Positions 1 to 10,112 of a DNA stretch of 64,000 bases are shown here, one piece after another. The notes under the pieces are model-generated. The model was not told where the DNA came from. It saw only the letters and a list, made by a program, of their open reading frames with translations, and made no database searches. Both the position numbers and the translations under genes were made by a program. Source of the stretch: an uncultured Alistipes sp. (GTDB lineage: Bacteria > Bacteroidota > Bacteroidia > Bacteroidales > Rikenellaceae); the NCBI GenBank assembly GCA_904502285.1, contig CAJGEC010000008.1, forward strand, positions 1 to 64,000, given 5' to 3'. The number at the start of each line of letters is the position of its first letter. Positions within the stretch are counted from its first letter, which is position 1.

Positions 1-12
1 CCCCCGCTACCA
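1..12 (+). tRNA. Possible 3' tail of a second initiator tRNA gene (partial)
   Basis: The first 12 bases end in an encoded CCA and equal the 3' end (acceptor strand, discriminator A, CCA) of the initiator tRNA encoded on the opposite strand at 49-124. Thirteen bases (1-13) are an exact inverted copy of 48-60. The simplest reading is a second, convergent tRNA-fMet whose body lies outside the window. A fold-back repeat without a second gene cannot be excluded from this sequence alone. Confidence 0.4.
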
Positions 13-13
13 T

Positions 14-46
14 AAAAAAAGAGGGCAAATCTAATGATTTGTCCTC
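14..46 (-). terminator. Rho-independent terminator of tRNA-fMet
   Basis: Read on the minus strand, a 10-bp stem with one mismatch (arms 37-46 and 21-30, 6-nt loop) is followed directly by seven T (14-20). It lies just after the CCA end of the tRNA. Confidence 0.75.
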
Positions 47-48
47 TA

Positions 49-124
49 TGGTAGCGGGGGGAGGACTCGAACCTCCGACCTCCGGGTTATGAGCCCGACG
101 AGCTGCCAACTGCTCTACCCCGCG
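49..124 (-). tRNA. tRNA-fMet (initiator, anticodon CAU)
   Basis: The 76-nt cloverleaf is complete: 7-bp acceptor stem, GAGC D stem, anticodon CAU (complement of 89-91), GGAGG/CCTCC T stem with TTCGAGT loop, and an encoded CCA. Two initiator hallmarks are visible: an unpaired C1-U72 position at the top of the acceptor stem and three consecutive G-C pairs in the anticodon stem. It therefore charges Met for translation initiation, not elongation. It has its own promoter (171-202) and terminator (14-46). Confidence 0.95.
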
Positions 125-170
125 ATGTATCGTTAAATGGCTGTTAGCCGATTTTCCTTAATTGCGAGTG

Positions 171-202
171 CAAAGATAATACAAATTTCCGTTACGTGCA
201 AA
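171..202 (-). promoter_or_regulatory. Promoter of tRNA-fMet
   Basis: On the minus strand TTTG (199-202) is separated by exactly 20 nt from TATCTTTG (171-178), matching the Bacteroidetes -33/-7 consensus TTTG-N19-21-TAnnTTTG. Transcription would begin about 40 nt upstream of the mature tRNA. Confidence 0.8.
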
Positions 203-401
203 TGATTTATTATAATTTTTTATAAATCTTTTTTGGTAAAAACTGCATCTATCCTATTATCAGCAACTTAACATTTTTTTTCACACGACAAACGATTTTA
301 TTTCACTCGTTGTCATAACTTCTTTACATTGCTACCTGTTGCAATACATAACCCGTGCAACATAAAATCGCCTATATATCACCAATTTATATCCTCTATT
401 T

Positions 402-433
402 TTTGGTTAATCAGCATATTTTACATATTTTTG
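402..433 (+). promoter_or_regulatory. Promoter of the SusC/SusD-protease operon
   Basis: TTTG (402-405), 20-nt spacer, TATTTTTG (426-433): a full match to the Bacteroidetes consensus, about 40 nt upstream of the first ATG at 475. The rest of the 350-nt gap (203-401) is AT-rich and shows nothing else recognisable. Confidence 0.75.
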
Positions 434-474
434 TAAACTATAACATATTTTTAGCATATAAAATATTCACATAA

Positions 475-3414
475 ATGAGACATCTATTTATATCGCTTCT
501 GACCTTAGCCTCATTAGTGCTTTTCGCCCTGAGTGCTTCGGCTCAGAACCTTGTCAAGGTTAGCGGTACTGTAACAACTGCCGAGGATGCACTGCCCCTC
601 ATCGGCGCATCTGTCATATCGAGTCCCACTTCGGGTGTCGCCACAGATGTCAATGGCCACTACACCATCACCGTAGCCGAAGGCACAACACTCACCTATC
701 AATACATCGCCCTTGAGACACATACCTGGACCGTACCCAGCGGTGTGAAGGAGATTACGCACGACGTGGCTCTTGAGAAGAGTAGTGAACTTATCGAGGA
801 TGTTGTGGTCGTGGCCTATGGTGTCCGCAAAAAGGGCACTATCGCAGGCTCCGTTTCTACCGTCAAGAGCGAGAAGCTTGAGAGTGTGCCAGCAGCAAGT
901 TTCGACCAGGCCCTTCAGGGACAGAGCCCAGGTCTTATGGTACTCTCAAATTCGGGAGAGCCATCAAAGGCCGCTACGTTCCAGATTCGTGGTACGAACT
1001 CCATCAACTCGGGCACTGCCCCACTCTTCATCCTTGATGGTGTGCCTATCTCAAGTTCCGACTTCAACGCCATATCGCCCTCGGACATCGAGTCGGTGTC
1101 GGTGCTTAAGGATGCAAGTTCTTCGTCTATCTATGGCGCACGTGCAGCCAATGGTGTCGTTGTGATTACCACCAAGCGAGGAACGACTGCCGACCAGGCA
1201 AAGATCACCTTCCGCACTCAGTTAGGCATCTCGCAGTTGGCCCACGGCAACTGGGCATTGATGAATACTGCCGAGCGTATCGCCTTCGAGAAGGAGATAG
1301 GTATCGACGCAGGACAGAATTACGATCTCCTCAGCCAAACAGACATCAACTGGCTCGACGTGGTATTCAAGGATAATGCTCTGCTTCAGAGTTACGACCT
1401 CTCGGTGAGCCGTGCTACGGACAAGATGAGTTACTACGTCTCTGGCTCGTTCTACGACCAAGATGGTATCGCCATCGGCTCTACCTTCCGTCGTTTCAAC
1501 ATACGCGCAAATACCGATGTTAAGGCCTCGAAGTGGTTGCGCTTGGGAACAAATACTATGGCTGTCTACGAGCAGGTGCAGCAGGCCGAGGATGGCGAGT
1601 ATGCACTCTACTCCCCTATCTCTGCAAGCCGCTTTATGCTACCCTACTGGGATCCATACCGCGAGGATGGCTCTGTGGCTTCGGTGGGCGATGGCTCGTG
1701 GAACGGTACAGGCCAAAACCCCTTGGAGTGGATGGAGAACAACCGCCAGTTAAACAAGAAGTACAAGGTGCTGACCACGGTATTTGCCGAGATTACCCCC
1801 ATAGAAAACCTCACCATTCGCTCGCAGTTCGGTGCCGACTTCACCAACTCGACAGCCTTTATGCAGTCGATGCCAAGTTATGCTCCGAACAATGGTAATG
1901 GTGCTGCTGGCCGTGCCGCCTACAACGCCCTAAACCTCACTGTGACAAATACGATAAACTATCGCACAACAATAGATGGTCGCCACAAACTCAACTTTAT
2001 GTTGGGCCAGGAGGGTGTAGATTACCGCTACGAGGGCTTCCAACTTATCACACAGGGTCAGAACAACGACTTCTTAACTACTCTCTCGTCGGGCTCGCGT
2101 GCTACGACCTGGAGCGACACCACCGATAGTTATAGTTTCCTCTCGTTCTTTGGCCGTGCGGAGTACACCTTCGACGACCGCTACTATGCCGACTTCTCAC
2201 TTCGTAGCGATGCCTCGTCGCGCTTTGGTCGCAGTGGCCGTTGGGCTACGTTCTGGTCGTTGGGCCTTATGTGGGATGCTAAGCGCGAGAGTTTCCTCGA
2301 CACCACCGACTGGCTCACCACAGCGCAGTTGGCCGTAAGTACGGGTACTTCGGGAAACTCCTCGATTCCTAATTATGACCATCTTGCCTTGGTTGGCGGA
2401 GGCGCTAACTACAACGACCAGATGGGTATTTTCCCTGCACAGAGTGGCAACGAGAATCTCGGCTGGGAGCGTCTCTGGACAACAAATGTTGCCCTCCACC
2501 TCGGCTTCTGGCACCGCCTGAACCTCGACCTTGAGTTCTACAATAAGCTAACTACTGATATGCTTATGTCCGTGCCTGTATCCTATGCCGACAAGGGCGA
2601 GGGCTACCGCTGGGATAACATCGGTGCTATGGTAAACCGAGGTGTAGAGCTTCAACTCAATGCCGACGTGATTCGTTCAAATGGCTTCGTATGGAATATC
2701 TCGGCCAACGTCTCCTACAACAAGAATAAGATTACCGAACTATACAACGGTCTCAACGAGTATGAGGTCTCTTCGACAAGCACCAAACTTGTCGTGGGCC
2801 ACTCCGTGGGAGAGTTCTTCATCAACCGCTATGCTGGCGTCAATCCCGCTACGGGAGATGCCCTCTGGCTCACCAAGGATGGCAAAGTGACCACCGAGTA
2901 CAACGAGAGCGACAAGGTTATGGTCGGCAAGAGCTATATGGCCCCTTGGCAGGGCGGTTTCGGCACGTCGTTGTCGTGGAAGGGCCTCACCCTCTCGGCA
3001 CAATTTGCGTGGGTGGCAGACCGCTGGATGTTCAACAACGACCGCTTCTTCGAGGAGAGCAACGGCCTCTACTCAAGCTACAACCAGTCGAAGCGCCTGC
3101 TTTACGACCGCTGGAAGGAGCCTGGCGACATCACCGACATACCTCGCTATGGCGTGACCCCACAGATGGACTCACGCTTCTTGGAGGATGCCTCATTCCT
3201 ACGTCTGAAAAACCTTATGCTCAGCTACTCGTTGCCCTCGTCGCTTCTGCGCAAGAGCAAATTCTTCAGTGGCATACGTATCTACGTTCAGGCACAAAAC
3301 CTATTTACCATAACCCCATTCTCGGGTATCGACCCAGAGGCTTCGAGCAACGTATATAAGGCTCAGTACCCTATGTCGAGACAATACTCTATGGGTATCG
3401 ACCTCAACTTCTAA
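475..3414 (+). CDS. SusC/RagA-family TonB-dependent outer-membrane receptor
   Basis: The barrel half of a SusC/SusD transporter, which moves oligomeric nutrients across the outer membrane using TonB energy. A signal peptide ends near residue 23 (SASAQ). A carboxypeptidase-regulatory-like beta-sandwich follows at about 27-110, then the plug domain at about 120-240 with LQGQSPGLMV, the IRG motif, LFILDGVP, SVLKDASSSSIYGARAANGV and ITTKRG. The remainder is a beta-barrel ending in GIDLNF with the usual terminal aromatic residue. The 979 residues are normal for the family. It is the first gene of the operon, 14 nt before its SusD partner. The linked S8 protease suggests a protein or peptide substrate, which is an inference. 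Confidence 0.95.
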   Translation: MRHLFISLLTLASLVLFALSASAQNLVKVSGTVTTAEDALPLIGASVISSPTSGVATDVNGHYTITVAEGTTLTYQYIALETHTWTVPSGVKEITHDVALEKSSELIEDVVVVAYGVRKKGTIAGSVSTVKSEKLESVPAASFDQALQGQSPGLMVLSNSGEPSKAATFQIRGTNSINSGTAPLFILDGVPISSSDFNAISPSDIESVSVLKDASSSSIYGARAANGVVVITTKRGTTADQAKITFRTQLGISQLAHGNWALMNTAERIAFEKEIGIDAGQNYDLLSQTDINWLDVVFKDNALLQSYDLSVSRATDKMSYYVSGSFYDQDGIAIGSTFRRFNIRANTDVKASKWLRLGTNTMAVYEQVQQAEDGEYALYSPISASRFMLPYWDPYREDGSVASVGDGSWNGTGQNPLEWMENNRQLNKKYKVLTTVFAEITPIENLTIRSQFGADFTNSTAFMQSMPSYAPNNGNGAAGRAAYNALNLTVTNTINYRTTIDGRHKLNFMLGQEGVDYRYEGFQLITQGQNNDFLTTLSSGSRATTWSDTTDSYSFLSFFGRAEYTFDDRYYADFSLRSDASSRFGRSGRWATFWSLGLMWDAKRESFLDTTDWLTTAQLAVSTGTSGNSSIPNYDHLALVGGGANYNDQMGIFPAQSGNENLGWERLWTTNVALHLGFWHRLNLDLEFYNKLTTDMLMSVPVSYADKGEGYRWDNIGAMVNRGVELQLNADVIRSNGFVWNISANVSYNKNKITELYNGLNEYEVSSTSTKLVVGHSVGEFFINRYAGVNPATGDALWLTKDGKVTTEYNESDKVMVGKSYMAPWQGGFGTSLSWKGLTLSAQFAWVADRWMFNNDRFFEESNGLYSSYNQSKRLLYDRWKEPGDITDIPRYGVTPQMDSRFLEDASFLRLKNLMLSYSLPSSLLRKSKFFSGIRIYVQAQNLFTITPFSGIDPEASSNVYKAQYPMSRQYSMGIDLNF

Positions 3415-3428
3415 ACATCGCTACCACT

Positions 3429-4952
3429 ATGAAAAGATTCTATAATACTCTACTTCTATTAGTGATGGTTACCCTTATGGGTACGACATCCTCTTGTCTC
3501 GACAAATACCCCGACAACGCCATTCCTCAGGATAAGGCGATAAATACCCTCGACGAGTTCGACCAGGCAGCCATAGGTCTCTACTCGGCATTCAAGAGTA
3601 GCGCACTCTACAGCGGTTACCTAACCATCTTGCCCGATATCCAGTGCGACTTGGCATACGCCGTAAATGGCTATACCAACACCTTTGGTAACATCTGGCG
3701 CTGGGATATCCTTTCGACCAATAGCGAGATTACGGCGGTCTACGCATCGCTCTACGACGTCATCGCCCGTGCCAACTTTATGCTTGAGTACGCCCCACGT
3801 GTGGAACTTACCCTTACTAACGACGATGAGTGGGAGCAGTACAACCAAATCTGTGGTGAGGCCTACTTTGCACGTGCCTACGCCTACTCAGAACTCATCA
3901 AACTCTTCTGCAAGCCCTACGAAAGTAGCCAGCAGGCCGAGCAAGAGTTGGGTGTGGTCATCGTCACCAAGTACCATACCGACGAGCCTATGCGTCGTTC
4001 GTCATTGGCCAAGTCTTACGACAGAGTGATTCAGGATTTGGAGTTGGCAGCCGAACTTATGGACTTAGACGAGAAGTCGTTTAGCGGAAGCATCTATAGT
4101 TCGAGCTACTTCAACGAGTACACAGCATACGCCTTGCGCGCGCGTGTGGCACTATATATGAAGGACTACGAGAGGGCAATAGAGTACTCTACCTTGGTTA
4201 TTGAGAGTGGCTTCTATGCGCTATCTTCTACAACAACACTCCTAACCTCCGACCTCAGCCACTTCAGCTATATGTGGCAATACGACGAGGCGACAGAGAT
4301 TATCTGGAAGGTGGGCTTCACCATCAACTCCTACGGAGGTGCTTTGGGTCAGGTATTCTTCAACTACGACTATACCTCGATGAAGCCAGACTACGTTCCT
4401 GCCGAAATGGTACTCAACCTCTACGACCAGAACGACTTGCGCTATGGCAACTACTTCTACACCTACACCACAGGTCATAGCCACGGCCTCAGTTGGCCAC
4501 TCTTGGTCAAGTATTTTGGCAATATGAACTTCTTTAACAGCAACATACTCCACGTCTCGATGCCTAAGCCTTTGCGCCTTGCCGAGCAGTATCTCATACG
4601 TGCTGAGGCTTACGCCGAGGGCCGTGGTAACTATGGTGCTGCGTCTAACGACATCGCCTCGTTGCGTGAGGCGCGCTACCAGTCGTTCGGTGGCGGTGTG
4701 TCGCTAACGGCAAACAACGCTATGCAGATTATCGAGGAGGAGCGCATCAAAGAGTTGTATATGGAGGGCTTCCGCCTAATGGACCTCAAGCGCTGGCATA
4801 AGGGCTTCGAGCGCAAGCCTCAGGAGCAATCTCTCGAAAATGGCTCTTCACTAAAGATTGAGGCTGACGACCCACTCTTCGTGTGGCCAATCCCTCAGCA
4901 CGAGTTGGAGGCACCAGGCGCATCGATAGAGCCTAACCAGAGCAACAGATAG
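3429..4952 (+). CDS. SusD/RagB-family surface nutrient-binding lipoprotein
   Basis: The lid and binding partner of the upstream SusC protein, anchored on the cell surface. The lipobox gives Cys23 (TSSC-LDKYP). The N-terminal region resembles the SusD-like family (IPQDKAINTLDEFDQAAIGLYSAF). Helical TPR-like segments follow (AEAYFARAYAYSELIKLF, then ALRARVALYMKDYERAIEYS). The C-terminal block has PLRLAEQYLIRAEAYA and IIEEERIKELYMEGFRLMDL followed by KRW, the most conserved SusD signature. The 507 residues are typical. The ligand cannot be told from sequence. Confidence 0.95.
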   Translation: MKRFYNTLLLLVMVTLMGTTSSCLDKYPDNAIPQDKAINTLDEFDQAAIGLYSAFKSSALYSGYLTILPDIQCDLAYAVNGYTNTFGNIWRWDILSTNSEITAVYASLYDVIARANFMLEYAPRVELTLTNDDEWEQYNQICGEAYFARAYAYSELIKLFCKPYESSQQAEQELGVVIVTKYHTDEPMRRSSLAKSYDRVIQDLELAAELMDLDEKSFSGSIYSSSYFNEYTAYALRARVALYMKDYERAIEYSTLVIESGFYALSSTTTLLTSDLSHFSYMWQYDEATEIIWKVGFTINSYGGALGQVFFNYDYTSMKPDYVPAEMVLNLYDQNDLRYGNYFYTYTTGHSHGLSWPLLVKYFGNMNFFNSNILHVSMPKPLRLAEQYLIRAEAYAEGRGNYGAASNDIASLREARYQSFGGGVSLTANNAMQIIEEERIKELYMEGFRLMDLKRWHKGFERKPQEQSLENGSSLKIEADDPLFVWPIPQHELEAPGASIEPNQSNR

Positions 4953-4977
4953 TCGTAACAACATATATTTCAACGAT

Positions 4978-5859
4978 ATGACAACACTAAGACATATATT
5001 CTACAGTGGCATCGCCCTCTTGGGTCTCTTGGCAGGATGCCAAGCCGAGAAAACGACCTACGAGGGTCCTGACTACATACTCTTTTCGGCCGACAGCCAC
5101 ACCTTGGGTATTCTCGATAGCGAGGAGTGGTTCGAGATTCCTATCTCGGCTACACGTACCGCCAATGAGGAGCGCACCATTGGTGTTGAGGTAGTAGCCT
5201 CGGAGACCAGCGCTATTGAGGGGTTACACTACATCCTTGAGTCGAACACCCTCACCATTCCGAAGGGCGAACTAACCACAGCGGTCCGCATCAAGGGTTT
5301 GGCCGAGAATATCGACATAAACTCTATGCTCAGCATAAAACTACGCTTGGTTATCGACCCAGAGTTGGTGTGGGATGCTTATGGCATCGAGAGCGAGGTG
5401 CAACTTCAGAGATGTTGCCCCTTCGACATCAACAACTTCACGGGCTACGCCAAGATAACCTCTACGTGGACTATGCAGTATATGAATGCCGAGGCTCGCT
5501 TGGTACGCACCGAGCGCGATCCCGAAGATAAGAGCGCTATCATCGTCAAGGATATGTTCTACGATGGTTACGACATAGGCCTTAAGCTAAACTCTGAAGA
5601 TAGGCTCAACCCCACGGTCACCTTGACAGAGCAGGTCTTGGGTACTACGGGTGAGGCCTTTGGTACTATCTATGGCAACGGCAAGTTGATGATGGCCGAG
5701 CCTACGGGCTACACCTCCTACTACGGCACCTGTGAGAACTTCCTCGTTCTCTATACGATGATGTACGTCGATGGTGTGGGCGTTGTGGGAACATACGTAA
5801 ATATCTTCGAGTGGATAAGCGACTTGGAGGCCGAGCGCATTATGCGCGAAGGATTCTAA
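4978..5859 (+). CDS. Lipoprotein with Calx-beta/DUF4843-like N-terminal domain
   Basis: A surface or periplasmic lipoprotein of the SusCD operon with lipobox Cys21 (LLAGC-QAEK). Residues 45-140 look like an immunoglobulin-type Calx-beta or DUF4843 fold: the stretch with TIGVEVVASETSAIEGLHY and LTIPKGELTTAVRIKGL has the typical alternating pattern. The C-terminal half (about 148-293) begins CCPFDINNFTGYAKI and is a separate beta-rich domain that I cannot name. Genes like this often sit third or fourth in SusCD loci and may help bind the ligand at the surface. The family name is from memory of motif patterns, and the function is inferred from position only. Confidence 0.65.
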   Translation: MTTLRHIFYSGIALLGLLAGCQAEKTTYEGPDYILFSADSHTLGILDSEEWFEIPISATRTANEERTIGVEVVASETSAIEGLHYILESNTLTIPKGELTTAVRIKGLAENIDINSMLSIKLRLVIDPELVWDAYGIESEVQLQRCCPFDINNFTGYAKITSTWTMQYMNAEARLVRTERDPEDKSAIIVKDMFYDGYDIGLKLNSEDRLNPTVTLTEQVLGTTGEAFGTIYGNGKLMMAEPTGYTSYYGTCENFLVLYTMMYVDGVGVVGTYVNIFEWISDLEAERIMREGF

Positions 5860-5903
5860 GCCACCGAGTATCAACTAATTAGCAAGATTAAAATAGTGAT
5901 AAT

Positions 5904-7463
5904 ATGAGATACAACCTATTTAAGTCAATCGTCACCGCAACGCTTGGGGTCGTAGCACTCTTGGGCTGGAGTTGCGAGAAAGAGGCTGATAACACCGCGG
6001 TATTCCCTACCAAGGTAGAGATATCGTGCGAAGTGGGTGATTACCCAACACTCGAATTCAACGTAGCGGGCGACTGGCAACTATCGTCAAATGCGGTATG
6101 GTGTAAGTTCCTGACTCCCAATGGCGATATGCTCGACATTTCGGGCAGGGCAGGAGAGAATGCCGTAACACTAAAGATCACCGACGACGGTCTTAAGGAC
6201 GAAGTCACCACGGCAACAATAACTATGACCCTTGGAGGCCAGACAGCTACCATAGCTACCATTGTGCGTAGTGGACGTAGACTCGAACTCAGCATCTACG
6301 ACACGAATAACAAGGCCTTGGATGCTATCACCATCGGCTATGAGACCTGGAGTGAGGTGAGCGTGAAGGCGAACTTCCGTTTCGCAGCCACCACATTCCC
6401 AGAGTGGGTGGAGATTGAGGGTGGCTCAATCACAGGAACTCCTGACGAGCCTTGTCTGGCTAAGTTGCGCATCGTAGCGGATGGCGACAGAGAGCGCTAC
6501 GCCATCACCAAGGAGGATGGCTACGCCATCACCTTCTCCAACGAGTCAGGCTCGACAACCTTCGACTTCCCAATACTCTTTGAGGGTATGGGCGATGATA
6601 AACTCACCTTCGTAGGCCCAACAGCCAACCTCTTCGGATGGAGAGTAGCTCTCGATGGCAAGACCTTCGTTCAGAGTGGCGACCAGGAGGATGTAACTAT
6701 CGAGAACGAGTTGCAATACACCATCACCGCACGTAACGACGACTACGAGATTATCTTCATCGAGAAGCGTATTGATCGAGGCATCCCTACATTCGAGATA
6801 GTTCCTGCCGAGCAGAGTTGGATGCACTTCGACAAGAGTCGTATGGCTCTTACGGTAGAGCCTTCGGAGAACCTTCGCTACGGCATCGTATTGGCCTTGC
6901 CTCGCAAGATATACGAGGATATAGCGTCATCTATGTATGATTCATTGTTTGAATTAGACTATAGTTCGGGCATAAATCTTCCAACGATGAAGTATGACTA
7001 TCAGAAGTTTACGCTCATCGAATTTGCACAGTGCGACCTTGCAGAGCAAGGTGCTTACGAGGGTATGTATGCCTACCACTCAATCACCACCTACGAGATT
7101 CCTTGTACGCCACTTAACGACGAAGCCCTAATGGCCGAGTATGGCGTTAGCGAGCTCTTCGAGTGTCCATTCCCCAACACGCTGGAGGGTAAGAAGCCAG
7201 GTATTATCGTAGATCCACGCATCGAGAACTGGACTACGGCAAACTACGATGAGGGCATCGCAGGTGCGGAGTTGTGGTATTGTGGCAACCGCCTAAAGAT
7301 GGCCGACAACGAGTACTACATCGGTGAGAATAACGACGAGGTGCTTGCAGTACACCTCTGGGGACCAAAAGATGGATTTACCTCTTCGGAGCCTATCTAC
7401 GTGGTATTCACCGTGGATGGCACAGCCAAGAAACTCTTGGTCGTAACCCCACCAACCGAATAA
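5904..7463 (+). CDS. BACON-like lipoprotein of the SusCD operon
   Basis: Lipobox Cys24 (LLGWSC-EKEAD) is followed by acidic residues, consistent with the Bacteroidetes surface-export signal. Residues about 38-125 form a BACON-like beta-sandwich (FNVAGDWQLSSNAVWCKFL followed by VTTATITMTLGGQTATIATI). A second Ig-like segment covers about 128-225. The remainder, 230-519, is beta-rich without a family I recognise. No catalytic motif is visible. A role in binding substrate at the cell surface for the linked transporter and protease is plausible but inferred. Confidence 0.6.
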   Translation: MRYNLFKSIVTATLGVVALLGWSCEKEADNTAVFPTKVEISCEVGDYPTLEFNVAGDWQLSSNAVWCKFLTPNGDMLDISGRAGENAVTLKITDDGLKDEVTTATITMTLGGQTATIATIVRSGRRLELSIYDTNNKALDAITIGYETWSEVSVKANFRFAATTFPEWVEIEGGSITGTPDEPCLAKLRIVADGDRERYAITKEDGYAITFSNESGSTTFDFPILFEGMGDDKLTFVGPTANLFGWRVALDGKTFVQSGDQEDVTIENELQYTITARNDDYEIIFIEKRIDRGIPTFEIVPAEQSWMHFDKSRMALTVEPSENLRYGIVLALPRKIYEDIASSMYDSLFELDYSSGINLPTMKYDYQKFTLIEFAQCDLAEQGAYEGMYAYHSITTYEIPCTPLNDEALMAEYGVSELFECPFPNTLEGKKPGIIVDPRIENWTTANYDEGIAGAELWYCGNRLKMADNEYYIGENNDEVLAVHLWGPKDGFTSSEPIYVVFTVDGTAKKLLVVTPPTE

Positions 7464-7496
7464 CAACGAAGTATTGAAACGTAAAAACTCAACAAT

Positions 7497-10100
7497 ATGA
7501 ATCATATAGCAAGGCTATGGAGCCTACTCTCTCTGGCGACACTCCTCCTCTTTGGATGCCAAAAGGAGACATCGGACCTCGATGCGCAGTATGGCTACGT
7601 ACAATTTAAACTCGTCAAGGAGGCATCGATGGAGAGTTCCGCGACACGCGCTACCGACATTTTGGAGAGGCTTGCTGATGCCTACAAGATCAAGGTGGTA
7701 ATGCAGAGCAGTGGCTCGACAATAACGCAGACCCTCCCACTCTCGGCCTACGACGAGGAGAGTGCCGAGTGGGGTGTTATGAGCGACAAGCTACAACTCT
7801 TAGTTGGCAAGTACAACATCATCGGCTACTACATCTACGACATTATGGACGCAGAGTTGTATATCGGTGAGGGTGCTGGCGAGTTCGAAGTGGTGCAGGG
7901 CGGTCTCAACGTCAAGAGTATCGATGTGGAGTGTGTCGAGCGAGGAAAGATATCATTCAGACTAAGCAAACAACTCACCACACGTGCCGACTTCGAGGGC
8001 AACTACCTCTTCGAGAGGATTAAGGCGGTAGATATCACCGTGCAGAACAACTTCTCGAAGGAGACAACCACCTTCAAGGCTCTGATGACCACCCTCGTAG
8101 AGGAGTATGATACAACAAGCGACAAGGCAACGCTGGGTGCATATATGGAGTGTGCGGGCTCACACTGGCTCAAGGCGGGTAGATACACCATCACCTCGTA
8201 CACCACCTACTCCGACACCAAGGCTAAGAACCGTCTTGGGAGTGCCACCATCAACGACCTCGCAGCGGAGTTTAGCGTGGTGGACAACCAACTAAATGTC
8301 GTTGCCGAAGTGCCTATCTTGCTCTCTGCCACAGCCGAGCATATCAAGGATTATGAGGCCCTGAAGGAGATCTGGCTTGCGTTGGATGGCCCTAACTGGT
8401 CGTTCCACGGCGAGGAGTACGCCTCTGGCACAAACTGGAATTTCGACAAGGATATAGATATGTGGGGCGACCAGCCTGGCGTAACCCTCAATAGCGAGGG
8501 CCGTGTCGAAAACCTCAACCTCTCAGGCTTCGGCGCTAAGGGTATCGTTCCCGACGCCATAGGCCAACTTACAGATTTGAAGTTGCTCTACTTGGGCAAC
8601 CACAACGAACTCATCGGTGGCTACGACGCCTCGACATCGAGCCGTATCGAGGCTATGGACTACTACACCACAGCTCTCAAGCGCGATGGCCGTGAGGGTC
8701 TGAGTGCCGAACTCAAGCAGGCAATAAACAGCGACCCTAACCAGCGTCCTATCCTCGCAAGTCGCATAGAACTCAAGGATGTAGCCTTCGGAAATCTTAC
8801 CAATGGCATCAAGGGAATCTCGCGCGCTGTGATGCGTCTTACAAAACTTGAGCAACTCTTCATCGCCAACTCCCCTATCAAGGCCGAGGAGTTCTTCGTG
8901 GAGGTGGCAGAATCTTCGCCATACTACCAGGAACGCAACGAGTGGTCGTGGGCAAACTTTACAAACCTTATGGATGTGGAGATATACAACTGCCCTAACC
9001 TCGACCGCTTGCCTCGCGAACTTATCACCGAGTTACCTAACGTGCAGTCGCTCAACGTGGCTGTGAACTATGGCATCTCGGCCGAGCAACTTAAGGCCGA
9101 CTGGGAGGCTCTTATCGATGGTGCTTCGGGCGAGGATATTCAGATTCTCTATATTGGCTTCAACAACCTTGAGGAGACCCCTTCGACAGACTACCTACGA
9201 CGAATGAAGAAGATAGGTCTGTTGGATTGTAACAGCAATCGCCTACGTGTGGCACACCCCTTTGGCAAGGAGGTAGCCCCAACGACAATCCTATTCGACT
9301 ACAACCGTATCGAGGAGTTGCACCCTGCCGAGGATGGCTACTTCTGTGGCGTGAGCCAACTTGAGGAGTTCTCTTGCTCGAACAACGCCCTCACTCTTCT
9401 TCCCGACATCTTTAGCGCCACCTCCGTATATAGTATGCTCACGGTGAACTTCTCGTCGAACAACATATCGGCCTTGGCCAATGGCGAGGCTTGGCGCGGC
9501 GTGAACACATCTACCCTCAATCTGGCTGACAACGCCTTCGAGGAGTTACCTAAGCGCCTTATGGGCTCAGGTTCGCGCATCGGAACTCTTATGCTTAGCT
9601 CGAACGGTATGCGCCGTATCGAGGAGGGTGCGCTCATAGGTTCTGGCAGTGAAAACCTCACAACTATAGACCTCAGCTTCAACCGCCTCACTGCATTGCC
9701 CTACGACGACTTCAGCATCTCAACAATTCCTTACCTCTATGGTATCGACCTATCGAGCAATGCCTTCAGCGAGTTCCCATACGCCCCTCTGTCGGTTGAT
9801 AGGCTTACAGTGATGAGCATCCGTCAGCAGCGCGACGACCAGGGTAACCGCACACTTAAGGAGTGGCCCACGGGTCTTCACACACACAAGGGTATGACGG
9901 CATTCTACATCGGCTCGAACGACCTACGCAAGATTGAGGATACCATCTCGCCATATATCCTGCTCTTCGAGATTAAGGATAACCCCAACATATCGATAGA
10001 CCTCTCTAACGTATGTCCATATATCGAGATGGGCTACTACGAACTTATCTACGACTCAACACAGGATATCCGTGGTTGCGACGCCCTCAACCTCGACTAA
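7497..10100 (+). CDS. Leucine-rich-repeat lipoprotein with DUF4458-like N terminus
   Basis: Lipobox Cys21 (LLLFGC-QKETS). Residues about 30-145 and 155-275 are two beta-rich modules, the first resembling DUF4458 (YGYVQFKLVKE, KYNIIGYYIYD). An LRR N-cap begins near 285 (YEALKEIWLALDGPNWSF, then GRVENLNLSGFGAKGIVP). LRRs of the L-x-x-L-x-L-x-x-N type continue to the C terminus (SSNNISALANGE, LNLADNAFEELP, IDLSFNRLTALP, IDLSSNAFSEFP). Such surfaces usually bind proteins. It shares architecture with the next gene, suggesting an old duplication with divergence. Function in the locus is inferred to be protein binding. Confidence 0.75.
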   Translation: MNHIARLWSLLSLATLLLFGCQKETSDLDAQYGYVQFKLVKEASMESSATRATDILERLADAYKIKVVMQSSGSTITQTLPLSAYDEESAEWGVMSDKLQLLVGKYNIIGYYIYDIMDAELYIGEGAGEFEVVQGGLNVKSIDVECVERGKISFRLSKQLTTRADFEGNYLFERIKAVDITVQNNFSKETTTFKALMTTLVEEYDTTSDKATLGAYMECAGSHWLKAGRYTITSYTTYSDTKAKNRLGSATINDLAAEFSVVDNQLNVVAEVPILLSATAEHIKDYEALKEIWLALDGPNWSFHGEEYASGTNWNFDKDIDMWGDQPGVTLNSEGRVENLNLSGFGAKGIVPDAIGQLTDLKLLYLGNHNELIGGYDASTSSRIEAMDYYTTALKRDGREGLSAELKQAINSDPNQRPILASRIELKDVAFGNLTNGIKGISRAVMRLTKLEQLFIANSPIKAEEFFVEVAESSPYYQERNEWSWANFTNLMDVEIYNCPNLDRLPRELITELPNVQSLNVAVNYGISAEQLKADWEALIDGASGEDIQILYIGFNNLEETPSTDYLRRMKKIGLLDCNSNRLRVAHPFGKEVAPTTILFDYNRIEELHPAEDGYFCGVSQLEEFSCSNNALTLLPDIFSATSVYSMLTVNFSSNNISALANGEAWRGVNTSTLNLADNAFEELPKRLMGSGSRIGTLMLSSNGMRRIEEGALIGSGSENLTTIDLSFNRLTALPYDDFSISTIPYLYGIDLSSNAFSEFPYAPLSVDRLTVMSIRQQRDDQGNRTLKEWPTGLHTHKGMTAFYIGSNDLRKIEDTISPYILLFEIKDNPNISIDLSNVCPYIEMGYYELIYDSTQDIRGCDALNLD

Positions 10101-10112
10101 CGAATTTAGGCT

